From Tetrahymena elliotti 4EA (Eukaryota > Ciliophora > Oligohymenophorea > Hymenostomatida > Tetrahymenidae): a stretch of DNA of 64,000 nucleotides. Location: the NCBI GenBank assembly GCA_000231825.2, contig JH720317.1:180600-244599 (forward strand), in the 5' to 3' direction. The first letter of the stretch is position 1. Every line of letters begins with the position of its first letter. The translations under genes were made by a program, and so were the position numbers. Below the pieces are notes generated by a model that worked only from the letters and a program-made list of their open reading frames with translations, was not told the DNA's origin and ran no database searches. Positions 12,122 to 23,800 of the stretch are shown here, piece after piece.

Positions 12122-13489
12122 TTTATAACGCTTTAAAAAGCATTGAAAATTAAGCTCTTTATAGAGATACAGACAGAAAATCAAACAAATTAGCACAATT
12201 AATTGTGAAAATATATTTTTTAAAATGATTTTTGTTAGTTGTCTATCTGTTCATTCCTTCATTTCTTTTCTAAACAAAGGATAAAGTTTAAAAACATTTG
12301 ATTTGCTTCTCTTAGCTTTCTATAAATCTTTCCAAGTATAATTTCTACTTTTTATTTTTAAATATTAATTAGCATTTAGAGTATTTTAAATCTCAAAGGT
12401 TATTAAAATAAATTATTTTGTAAATGAAGATTAAATACAAAAATTAAAAAAGATACTATGTTTTATTTGCTTAAAAAAATTATTATTTTTACAAATCATT
12501 TATTTAAAAAATTTAACCTTTAATTTTGCATCAGCACTAAAAAAATAAAAGAAGTTTTGTAAATTCTGCTTTTTATTAGTTTTATAAAAATGGATTTATT
12601 TTGCTTAAAGAATTTAAGGTATATTTTCATTCAAATTAATTGTAATTGTGGTTTTTAATATTTTACAAAAATGATTATGTTTGTTTGGATATGATTTACT
12701 CATAATAATTTCAAAAATAATTTTGGAATTAAATATAAATATGTCTTAATCATTTATCATTTTTAAAGTTTATCATATAATTTTTTACATAAATATTTAA
12801 AAATTAAGATTTTGTAAAGTGAGCATAGCATATTTTATCTTGAAACCCTCTTTAAAATATTTTAAATTAATTTTTAATTCACCTGTTTTAAAAAAATCAA
12901 AATAATTTCTTACCACACTGTTAAAGAATTGTATGTAAAAGTGTTAAATTAATGGTAGATAATTAAAATTACAAATTTTTAAATGGAGTAAATAAACTTA
13001 TTTTGATTACTTAAATAAATTGATAATATTCTAGAAACTTCAAGTTAAATAAATTTAATTAATGAGTAAGCTTAACATTTAATTGATATAGTAGTAAAAT
13101 GGAGATATAAATGATAACATTAATAGATATTAATGACGAAAAATGCAATTTCTTTTATACACAATTTGCAATTATAATGGTAAAATATGTAAACGAAAGA
13201 TGGAAAGGAAATATCTTTAAAGGAGAGATTATATGTAATAAGCTGCTTAAAATTCTGATTTCAAACAAATAATTTGCCAATTATTTTAATAGAAACTCAT
13301 TTGTATTAATTAGAAATTAAATATTTTTTGAAAATTAATTAATTAGATCAACAAAAAATTGTTATTGTCTCTTTGTTTCTTTGTTTTTAAGGCAAAACCA
13401 AACCAAACCAAAAACACTCACTAAATATCTTATCTAATTGACCATTTAAAAGCAACTTAAGTATAGCAAACAAATAAGAAATCTTAAAA
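12122..13489. other. Intergenic between the two surface-antigen paralogs
   Basis: AT-rich, with no frame that looks coding. Nothing repeated or structured was noticed, apart from the tandem AACCA units near 13400. Confidence 0.5.
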
Positions 13490-14575
13490 ATGAATTAAAT
13501 TCTATTCAAATTATCAATTGCATTATTAGTTTTGGCCTGTTCCTGCAATTGCCAATACATTTTCAACAACTGCACTGATATTTCAAGTTACGACATTTGT
13601 CAATAATATAAGAGCTGTGAGTGGGTTAAATAACCTCAACTTAACTTTTGCTATTCTGCTTGCACTTTGCAAAATTATCAAGCATAATGCACTGATAATA
13701 AATTATGTAATTGGGTAGATTAATAGCCTTCTTAATGTGTCGCTAATCCTTATTCATGTCCTTCTTATGCTTCTAGTGAAGATTGTAATTTAAATTACTG
13801 TACTTTTACTCCTTAGAAGTGTTCAGCTTTGCCTGAAAAATGTCCTTCTTTTACTACTTAAGAAGCTTGTGGTTCAACCTAATGTACTTGGCAAGATAAT
13901 AAAACTTGCATATACAATAAATAAGCTAATTAGTGTTCAAAATTAGTTGGAGACGATTGCAAAGGCCCTTATTGTTAGTAAGTCTAAACCTGTACAAGTA
14001 AACCTCAATAATAATTGAGAAAATCTTTAATAACTGATGTTGATTGCTCCAAATTAGATATTTAAACTTGCGAAACAAATGCAGAATGTTAATTAACAAC
14101 AACGTGTGCTGGAGTAACAGCTTAAAATTAAGGTTGTGCTGCATCAGTAGATTAAGATACCTGCTAAGGAGGAGATTCTGCACAATATTGCACTTGGATT
14201 TTGGGCACATGCAACTCTAATGCAGATTATTGCACTAAAAATTGTGATAAAGATTATTGTAAGGTAGACTAAGAATAGAATTGTAAAATTAATCCTAAAT
14301 CAACTACATGTTCATCATACACTAAAAATGAATGCACAAATTAAGCCAACTATTAATTCTGTAAAATGAAACCAATAGTTCCAGCTAAATGTTTGCCAAA
14401 AGAAGATACTTGTTCAATTAGCTTATCCCAGGATACTTGTGAATTCTAACCTGGTATTTGCTTCTATAAATAAGTAGGTTATTGTTCTTTTGTAGCAGAA
14501 GTCAAAGTACCAAACTCTTCTATAGTTTTAATTTATAGTCTCGCTTTATTAGCTTTCTTACAAATCATTTTTTGA
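13490..14575 (+). CDS. Cysteine-rich surface-antigen-like protein, paralog 2
   Basis: A single open frame of 361 codons runs from ATG 13490 to TGA 14573-14575. The signal peptide is MNQILFKLSIALLVLACSC. The body repeats Cys-x-Trp units (CEWVKQ, CNWVDQQ, CTWQDNK, CTWILGT) and many CxxC-type spacings. The last 20 residues (VLIYSLALLAFLQIIF) are hydrophobic, fitting a GPI signal or a membrane anchor. Overall layout, length and the Cys-x-Trp motif match the gene at 10970, so the two are tandem paralogs that have diverged strongly between the cysteines, as expected for exposed antigens. The assignment to ciliate immobilisation-antigen-like proteins rests on the motif pattern only. Confidence 0.8.
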
Positions 14576-15622
14576 TTTATTTTAAAATAATTCATTTTAT
14601 GTTGTTTAAAACTTAATCTATGTTTTTTTAGATTTTAAATCTGCTCATTTAAAATTCTATTTTTCTATTTTAATCTGTGAAAAAAAATTGATTTGCTATT
14701 GAAAGCACTTACCACTAAATTAAAGACTTTAACTTGTTGATTCATTTACAAACTCTAAAATTAAAAAAATAAGTTTGTATGAATGCTAGTGAAAAGAAAG
14801 AAATTTATCTATTTTTTATTTACTAATATATGTCTGATAAATCAAATAAATGTAAGGAAATGTGAATTATCTAGAACCATTTTAAGTTAAAAAACAACTA
14901 TTAATCTGTTAGTATTTCTTTGAGTAATTAAAAATTCCGATAAATAGTGATTAAAAATAAAAATCTATAAAAAATTATTAATTTCATCCAGCATTTTATT
15001 TTTATGAGTCATTTTAATTATCTTCCAAAATAACCATTAATTTGATGCTCACCATACAGAAAAATACTCCAATATTACTAATAAATAAATAAATTAAAAT
15101 GAGTATTTATTTGTAAATTTTGAAAAGAAAATTAAAAAAAATAAAATTTAAAATATGAATTTATTTTAAATCATGAAACTCACATAAAAATAGAAATATG
15201 AAGAAATATATTTTATTTTCTATCAATACTTATTTTACATCTAATAATTGAAATTTATTAGATCATCTTTTTTCCTCATTTAAAGAAACTAATTCCAATT
15301 ACTAAATTTTATGCCAAAGTATCACGAAGAAAACTTATATAAAAAATTTGAAGAAAAGCTTCTTAGAAAAAAAAATAATTGAGTTATTCAAACACAAACA
15401 TGTATTTAAATATTTTAATAATTGAGTTGTTAATATTTTTAATAATTTTAATAAATTAATTAGAAGCTTAGATTCAATTCAAAAATAGATAAATAAATTG
15501 TAATATAATGTTAAATTTAATTTATTAAATCATGTCTAATAAAAAATATAAATTTTAATACAAACAATATTATATATGATTATGCTTCAGTAACTAAATA
15601 ACCATTTGATTATTCATTAGCA
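14576..15622. other. Intergenic, convergent gene ends
   Basis: Separates the plus-strand gene ending at 14575 from the minus-strand gene ending at 15623. AT-rich, no coding signal seen. Confidence 0.5.
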
Positions 15623-17901
15623 TCATAGTAAAGCGTTACAGACTTAGTGTTCTTCAAAAATAGAGTAACCTCTATCGTTTCTTTAAACTTGCTATTCTTC
15701 TTACAGCTATTATTACTATTAGTTTTGATTTTACTATTGTTGTTGTTATTAGTAATATTACTATTATTGTTGCTACTGTTGAAGTTGATATTGTTATTGT
15801 TATTGTTGATAAAGCATTTGTTATTATAACTATTATTGATTATTTGAATTATTGTTGACTTAGTTTTATTAAAGAGAAGTGTTATTGTCCAATAAATCAT
15901 TTTATTTTTATTAAGATTAGCTTTAATCTGCAAAGACACTTTCACTTTGAACAATTTAGTTCTGGTTGTTGAAATTTGAGATTTATTATGCTAGACTTTC
16001 AGGTTAGATAGTTTGCTATTGTTACTATGGCTATTGAGGGAGGTCTAATAAATCTTTTTAGTTACTAACTTGGTTTGCCTATGGAGTCAATTAGTTATCC
16101 TCTTTACTGAGGATAGGATATTTTGATGCATTTTGATTCACATTATTTTATGTTTGAGCTGAATTAAGAGCTTAATTTTATGAAAATAAGACTGATTATT
16201 ACTTAATAGCTTTTTGCTTTTATTCTATTTATTATTACAAAAGCTATTGTTACTCTTTCATAAGTTCGATTTGTTCCAATTACTTTTTCTAAAGCTCAAC
16301 AAACTGCTCATCTTAAACTTAATTAACATCAAATGATTCTTTTCTTGGATCTTTATCTTCTTTCTTAACATTGATTTCCGAGAATTATTTTTCAATTATC
16401 TTTATTTCATCCTCAGTAAGTTCATCCTTTGGTTTTTCATTAAGATTCTTTTATTATTCTTAAACTGGTGGAAGATTTAACAAAATCTTGCTTAGCTGAC
16501 TACTCATTTATTTTTTAAGTAAATTAGCATCCATACTTACTTTATTAATTGTTTAGCATCTTGTACAGCATATTAAATCACTCACTTTAATTATAAATAC
16601 AAACACTTAAATATTTTCTAGATAATATTAATTACCTCCAGGTTCATAGAGTACTCTTGCTTAACATTTTCCACAAGAAAACATAGAGTAAATTGGGATG
16701 GTTGGATTTGCTAATTAATTATTAAAAATTAATTTCTAGAAATTCAGAAAGAATAATTTTTACAATCTTAAATTTTCTAACAATTAAAGCATTAAAACTT
16801 TTTAGATGTCATAGGTATTCTTTGGGCAACATAGCAGTATATGCATTTAACATCAACTTTGCTATTTATTTTAGAAAGAAAAAATAAATAAATAAAGTAA
16901 AGAAATAATATTTAATAATTCTCAAATAATCTAAGAAAGTCTGTCTATTAATCTTTCTAAATTATTATAATTCACTATTTTTTTTGATGATTTAATCTTT
17001 TAATTTACGCAATCATTTATTATGGAACCATTTAAGGTTAAGGTGGTCTCTAGATGGGCATTTAAGATTGAATTTAATTGGGATTCTATTGTGGTATCTG
17101 TTAAGGATAATTAGGGGGTAAGTTAGGTTATCTAATCCCTTAATTTTGATTTTGACCAGCAGCCATTCTAGAACGCTAGATATCTTCATATATTTTTTGC
17201 TAAAGTTGTAATTATTATTGATATTCTTGACTTGACATTTGGCCTAGTCCAAAAGTAGAAGCTTAATATTATGCTTATTATTAATTATATGCAGGGTTCA
17301 TTTAAGTACTGTGGACTGGAGGAACACCTTAAATTTACTTCTATGCAAATTATTAATTTTATAGATAAGGCTATTATTACATTATAAGCTATTAGTTATT
17401 TTTATCAACTGGATTTCTTTAATCCAAATTAGGATATCCAATTTACTAATTGATAATCTATTACTATGGATGTTAAACTTGCTATTATTCTTGCTATCCC
17501 CAAGTACCAACATATCCATTTTTATTAATCAAATTTTAACCTTAATTTTAGTTATTTAACTAAACATTATTCTATTTTTTTTCCTAACCATAATTCGAAT
17601 ATGGATCTTCATTTGAAACATTTTGGTATCTCTTCTAGGATTCCTTATCTGCATAATAAACATCTAATTAGAATTAAAAAATAAAAATCAATCAGCTAAA
17701 ATTAACTTATTATTTTAATCATTTAATCCTAAAAGTTTTATGTATAATATTACTGTCATCGACATCATCTAAATTAACATATCCAGCTCTGTAGGTAGAG
17801 TTAGTGGTGTGGTTGAGTTCATGCATTTCAATTCCTGCTACGCTTTAATTTGCATCATAAAATGTTGTATTTGGATTTTCACCTATAAGTTAGCGGTTCA
17901 T
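15623..17901 (-). CDS. Q-rich protein with LSD1-type zinc fingers and polyQ tail
   Basis: Model of five exons: 17901-17754, 17663-16976, 16861-16764, 16710-16636 and 16584-15623, totalling 657 codons with all phases agreeing. The N-terminal 275 residues are Q/N/P-rich. The centre carries zinc-binding units: CIYCYVAQRIP with FQCFNC, then CGKCQARVLYEPGG with CCTRC. The latter is an excellent LSD1-type finger (CxxCRxxLxYxxGAxxxxCxxC), a family linked in plants to cell-death regulation and transcription cofactors. The tail is almost pure glutamine coded by mixed CAA, TAA and TAG. Exon 3 has no ATG of its own, and splicing from 16976 with a GTGAAT donor gives a perfect phase. If that donor is false, these are two genes (stop at 16972). 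A nuclear regulatory role is inferred. Confidence 0.65.
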
Positions 17902-19126
17902 CTTTTTTTATGAATAGTTATTCTTAATTATGTTTTTACTATTATTGATTGATGTTGTTGTTCCTTTATAAAAATTAATTTCCTTAAATTGTATATGATA
18001 AATATAATATCAAAAAATATAATCAATTACCTCTCTGTTCAATAATGAAGCCTCTTTATTTTTTAATATTGAAAAAGCTTTATTACTCCTTTAGAAAATA
18101 TTAATAGAAAAGTATAATTATTAGTATCTAAAGACCAAACTTGTTGAATTAATGCTTTCATTTTAGATAAATGCCATTCTTTTTTATCCTTGCAGTGATA
18201 AAAGATAATTATTTTTATCAATTTTGAATTAAGTAACAACTGATAGCCTTATCAGGTTTCTGATGAAATTAATTTAATATTTAAAATCAAAAGTATCATA
18301 TCAGGGCTTATTCTCATCACTTAAGCTTATTTTAAAAAAGAAATATCTATTCTTTTATATTTTATCTATATTATTTTACCTATTCATTCATCAAGTCAAA
18401 AGATCATCTTATTTTTATTAAATTATTTAAAAAAGTAATCACATTAAGATTCCATTCAATTAAATAAATTATCAAATATATACCCATTTATTAAATATTT
18501 AGTTAAATTACTTTAAGGCCAAAATAGAATTTTAATAAAAGTGGCGTTTAAATATCAGTTAATGTAGGAAAGTTAAACAAGGTTGTGAAAGATGCTTTTA
18601 AGATTAGCATTCCTAAAATAATGAATCAGTTCTTATGATAATTTAATTTAAATTTTAGAATTAAGTTTTAAATATTTTAAAAGTTAATTATGACCACCTA
18701 AAATAAAATTATAGAAAATAAAAAGAAAAAGGTATAATTATTATATAAAAGTAAAAAATAACAATAAAAAAGTTATTTTTCAAGGAATAAATCAAATTAT
18801 AATTTTTAAACTAAAATATTGTAATTTTAGGATTATAAATTTACTTTAGGAATAATTCATATTTTAAAAGTTGTCCTTAAGTTTTTAATATTTTAATAAA
18901 TCTACTTAATATTTACACTAGGAAAGAAAAGAGGAATAACAATTCTGTACAAAACAAAATTATTTGAAATAAAATATATTAATTTTGAATAAGTTATTCA
19001 TAAGAAAATATTGAATAAAGAATTTACTAATATAAAAATGCCTAGGTTTTCTCAATTTACTTTGTATTTAGTTTAAAATGAATATCACCAGAAATCAATA
19101 AAACCTAAAATTGAATGAAAAAATTA
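17902..19126. other. Intergenic, no supported gene
   Basis: AT-rich stretch upstream of the zinc-finger gene. Scattered short frames on both strands show no family signal. Confidence 0.45.
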
Positions 19127-20023
19127 TCACTTAGCTTCAAAATCTTGATAATAAGCTGTTAATGCTTTAGTCAAGGATTTTTCATTGGTTTCATCTAGAG
19201 ATGGTCTAAATGTCCATATATAAATATAATATTTAAATGCTTTAATTGATTCATGATCTATTTATAAAAGTCCTTGATCTGTTGTGTTGTCTTATAAAAA
19301 TTCATTTATTTCATCTAGAAGTTACTGCTTCGTTTATATATCTTCACTTAACTAGGGAACAAGCACATGGAGTAAGTTTACTTTTAGAAAATTTAAAGCT
19401 GAGATTACAAAAAGTTTAAGATATTTATAAAGATTTACATATAATTTATATGTTCAAAATATTAGGGTACTAAAGTAGAAGATAATCAAGCACTTATTAC
19501 TTTTTACTTAAAACATCACTTCCAAAACAATCATCTAAAACTTTCTGCAAATTTATAAAATTCTCTTCAATCATTCCCATAAATTTTTTCTAATGTTTCA
19601 CATAATTTATGAAAGTTAAATTATATTTAAAAACTACCAAAATATTTACCATTTTTTGATGTATTTACTCTACTTAATTAAGTCTTTTTTGATTTTATAT
19701 GACTATTTTTACACAGAGCTTTAGATCTAAAGAACCAAATAACCCTAGCATATCATCTTAATCTTCATTTAAACATCTATTAGATTATAATATGTATTGA
19801 TTAAATATATTTTATAGAATGCCTCCTCTCTTTTGTTTGGGTGCATTTTATTTAGATTTTACTGAATATCATAAAATGAAATTATCATATCATCAAAAAT
19901 CTTTTTTCCTTCTTTGTTTAATTTTTCTAACTTTTCTATTGAAGTTTCAATCGAAAGTAGCTATGCTAAAATAATTTCTTTTTTCCATTCATACAATTTT
20001 CCTTCCTGTCTGTCTTTATCCAT
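19127..20023 (-). CDS. Unknown helical protein, four exons
   Basis: Exons at 20023-19863, 19776-19650, 19589-19508 and 19398-19127 join in phase to 213 codons plus TGA (19127-19129). The start is MDKDRQEGKLYEWKKEI. Introns begin GTAA and end TAG or CAG. The protein is acidic and mostly helical by eye, with leucine-rich amphipathic stretches (LSIETSIEKLEKLNKEGKK; IEENFINLQKVLDD; LSEDIQTKQQLLDEINEFLQ). There is no signal peptide or membrane segment. I do not recognise a family; it could be a coiled-coil or cytoskeletal-associated protein. The exon joins rest on frame continuity and sensible residues, not on homology, so the second acceptor (CTCAG) is the weakest point. Confidence 0.7.
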
Positions 20024-20887
20024 TTTTTGTATTAAATGATATGCTAAAATTATAATAAATCTGTAATAAATTTCTATTTAACTTAATTATTAAACAAAAA
20101 TCAATTAATTAATTTAGATACAAAATAATTTATGAGTTTGCTACTTAAGTATTAATTTCAATTAATTATAAATTTTTATATCTAAAATCTACTAAAAGAA
20201 ATTTATAAAACATATTATTTATATTTAATTTAATATCATCAAATTTATAAAAAAACACTAAAATTATATGAATATTTTGAAGTGTATTTATCAACCACCA
20301 TTTTAGTTTAGCTATTATTATTGGAATATGTACATTAAATACTGATGTAATAGTTATTTTTCTTTTTTTAGCTATTTTTATTTGTTAGAGAAGTTAAAGA
20401 TTGCATAAAAATGTTATTAAAAGAGTTTACAGTTAAATTGTTTAAGTTATTTCATCATTTTTTATTTTTGATCATAGACTATATTTATGTTTATCTTTTC
20501 TGATCAATTAAAATAGGGAACATAATATTAATTTGCTATCATACAAAATTAATAGTTGTATAAAAAAATTGTTTCTTAAAAAATTAAACAATTTATTCAT
20601 CAATTTAACAAAAATTAAAATATACCTGCTCCTGGTTTTAGAATATAGCTTATCAAGTTATTTATTGTACATCGCGATATTTCTTTTTATTTTTATGGGA
20701 AAGAAATAGCATTTTTTAATATGGGGGTTATGATATTTTGAAATTCATGATATTATTTGAATTCTCTAAGATTGGTTATTGGTAATCAATCTACTTTTTT
20801 TGATATTTTGAAATATTTTTTTGAGAAAGTTAATTATTAATTAATTAATTCCAATTTAGTATCTAAACAAATTAAAATAAAAAATAA
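20024..20887. other. Intergenic, divergent promoters
   Basis: Lies between the minus-strand gene starting at 20023 and the plus-strand LRR gene starting at 20888. AT-rich, without visible coding or structure. Confidence 0.5.
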
Positions 20888-23800
20888 ATGTTGATATCTA
20901 ATATAAAATATTTTTAGGATCTCAATGATGTACATCAATTTTTATAAATACAAAAGAATATTTTTATTTTTATTTATTTAAAGTTGCGAAGCTCTAGTTT
21001 AACTCCATACTTAAATCTTAATATTCACTTTTAGTAAAATTAGTGATTTTTTTTTAAATAATCAAATCTTTAAGGCTCATTCATTTTTACTTTCAAATTT
21101 TAATGTTTTTTTAATTTTTTTATATATTTTTTTATTCTATTTATTATTATTATTTTCAGTGGAGAAACTATTGGTGATTTGGGAACATAAGAATTAGGAT
21201 CTTACTTAGCTAAATGCTCTAATCTCTAAACATTAAATCTTAACCTAAGGTAAAAATATTGTTTTTAAATTAATAAATAAAATCTTTGATTTACTAGCAA
21301 CTAACTAATTTTGGTTGGTCTACTTGATATTTGTTTAGTTTTATATCTTATTCAAATTTTTTATTTTTTCGTCATTATTTTAAACATTTTTTTATCCTTT
21401 ATTTAGTTTATTATTCTATAAAGATTAAATTAGATTGAAAAAATTGGTGCATAAGGATTAGGATCTGGAATAGCAAAATGCTCTAATCTCTTAATGTTGA
21501 TTCTCAATCTCTGGTAAAAATAGATTTTCATATTTATTATTCATTTTTGAACAATAAAATATGAGCTACAAACTAATTTTTGTTTCTTTATTTGTTTGGC
21601 TCATAAATTTTTATTTTTTATTTTCAGAATTAATTCAAATTTACTAGTTTTATTGTGCTTTTAATATTATTTTATTTAATACTTATTTTTATTTTTAAAG
21701 TGGAAATACGATAGGTGAAATTGGGGCATAAGAATTAGGGTCTGGCTTGGGAAAATGCTCTAATCTCTAAGCTTTGACACTTAATCTCTGGTAAAAATAA
21801 CATTTAAATATTAGTTATGTATTGTTTAGTATCAAATACTTTATTTAATTTATGATCAATTGAATAATTTTGGTAAGTTTATTTGATACTTTTTGGCTCA
21901 TAAATTTTTATTTTTTGTTTTCAGATTTAATCCAAATTTTTTAGCTTTTGTTATTCTTTTAAAAATTCTTTATTTTATATTTATTTTTATGATCCTTTAA
22001 TAGGGGAAATAAAATTGGCAAAATTGGAGCATAAGGACTAGGATCTAATTTAGCAAAATGTTCTAATCTCTAAAATTTGACTCTAGACCTTGGGTAAGAG
22101 AATTCCAATATTAATTATGTATTTTTAAATAAATAAATCAAGATTTTATTTAATTCATGATCAATTGATAATTTGAATACGTTTATTTGATACTTTTTTG
22201 ACTATAAATTTTTATTTTTTGTTTTCAGATTTCATTCAACTTCTAATGTTTTTCTTATTTACTTTCAATATTTCTTTACTCTTTTTCTTTATATAATTCC
22301 TTAATAGCGAAAATAAAATTGGTGATATTGGATCATAAGAATTAGGATCTGGTTTAGTAAAATGCTTAAATCTCTAAACTTTGAATCTTTTTCTTTAGTA
22401 AAATAGAGTTCCATTATTAATCATGTCTTTTTGAATGAATAAGACTTTGACCTATCAGCTACTCACTAATTTGGATTGACTGAATTACATTTGTTTGGCT
22501 GATTTATTTTTATTTTTTGTTTTCAGATTTTATTCAAATCTATTAATTTTTATCATTCTTTTAGATATTTCTTTAATAAATTTTAAGTCATGTTTATAAT
22601 TTTTTAAAAGGTCAAATAATATTGGTGATATTGACGCATAAATATTAGGATCTAATTTATCAAAATGCTCTAATCTCTAAACTTTGATACTTAATCTCTT
22701 CTAGTAAAATATTAATTTTAAAATTGATTATGAATTTTTCATACATAAAGACTTTAATTTAGGATAAACTGACTAATTTGGATTAATTTATTTTGTTTGT
22801 TTGTTGCTCATTCATAAATTTTTATTTTTTATTTTCATATTTAATTCAAATTTTTTAGATTTTTCTTATCCTTTTAAATACTTCTTAATTCTAATTATTT
22901 TTATCATTCTTTAAAAGGGGAAACAAAATTAGTTAAATTGGTTTAGAAGGATTAGGATGCGGCTTATCAAAATGCTCTAATCTTTAAACCCTCATTCTTG
23001 AGTTCCAGTAAAAATAGAGTTTCGATCTTAATTATTGGTTTTAGAAAAAAATTAAAAATTTAATTTATAATCAAGAAACTAACTAATTTAGGTTGGTTTA
23101 AGGCCCGTTTATTTGATGTAGTTAGATTTATTAATTTTATTTTTTAATTATTAAATTTAATTAAAATCTTAACATTTTTTTATTCTTTGAACTACTTTTT
23201 ATTCTAAATTATTTTTATTATTTATTAATTAAAAGGAATAATAATATTGCTGAAATAAGTGCTTAAGGATTAGGATCTAATTTAACAAAATGCTATAATC
23301 TCTAAAATTTAACACTTAACCTACAGTAAAAATAGAGTTCCAATAATAATTATTCATAATTGAATCAATAAAAATTGATAGTTTATGTGATACTGACTAA
23401 TATGGGTTGGTTGATGAATTTTTTTTATTAAATTTAATTCAAATTTTTAAGTTTTCGTCATTATTTTAAAAATTTTTATTCTAAATATATTTTTTTTAAG
23501 GAAAAATAATATTGGTGGTGTTGGGGCATAAAAATTAGCATTTGAGTTAGCTAAATGCTCTAATATCATAACTTTAACTCTTAATTTAAGGTAAAAATAG
23601 ATTTTCAATATTATTTATGCATTTTGTGAGTAAATAAAGACTTAATTTATGAACAACTGACTTATTTGGGTTGATTTGCTTTATATTGTTTCTCTCTTTT
23701 AATTTTGTTTTTTTATTTTTATATTTCATAAAACTATTTATACTTTTCTGATTTTTTTATTCAATTACTTTTATTTTCATTTTAAAGTTACAACAATATT

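Noticed and set aside
15610..15954. Asn-rich minus-strand frame and Leu-rich plus-strand frame
   Set aside because: Both are shifted or antisense readings of the polyglutamine tail of the zinc-finger gene. With TAA and TAG as Gln the true frame is obvious.
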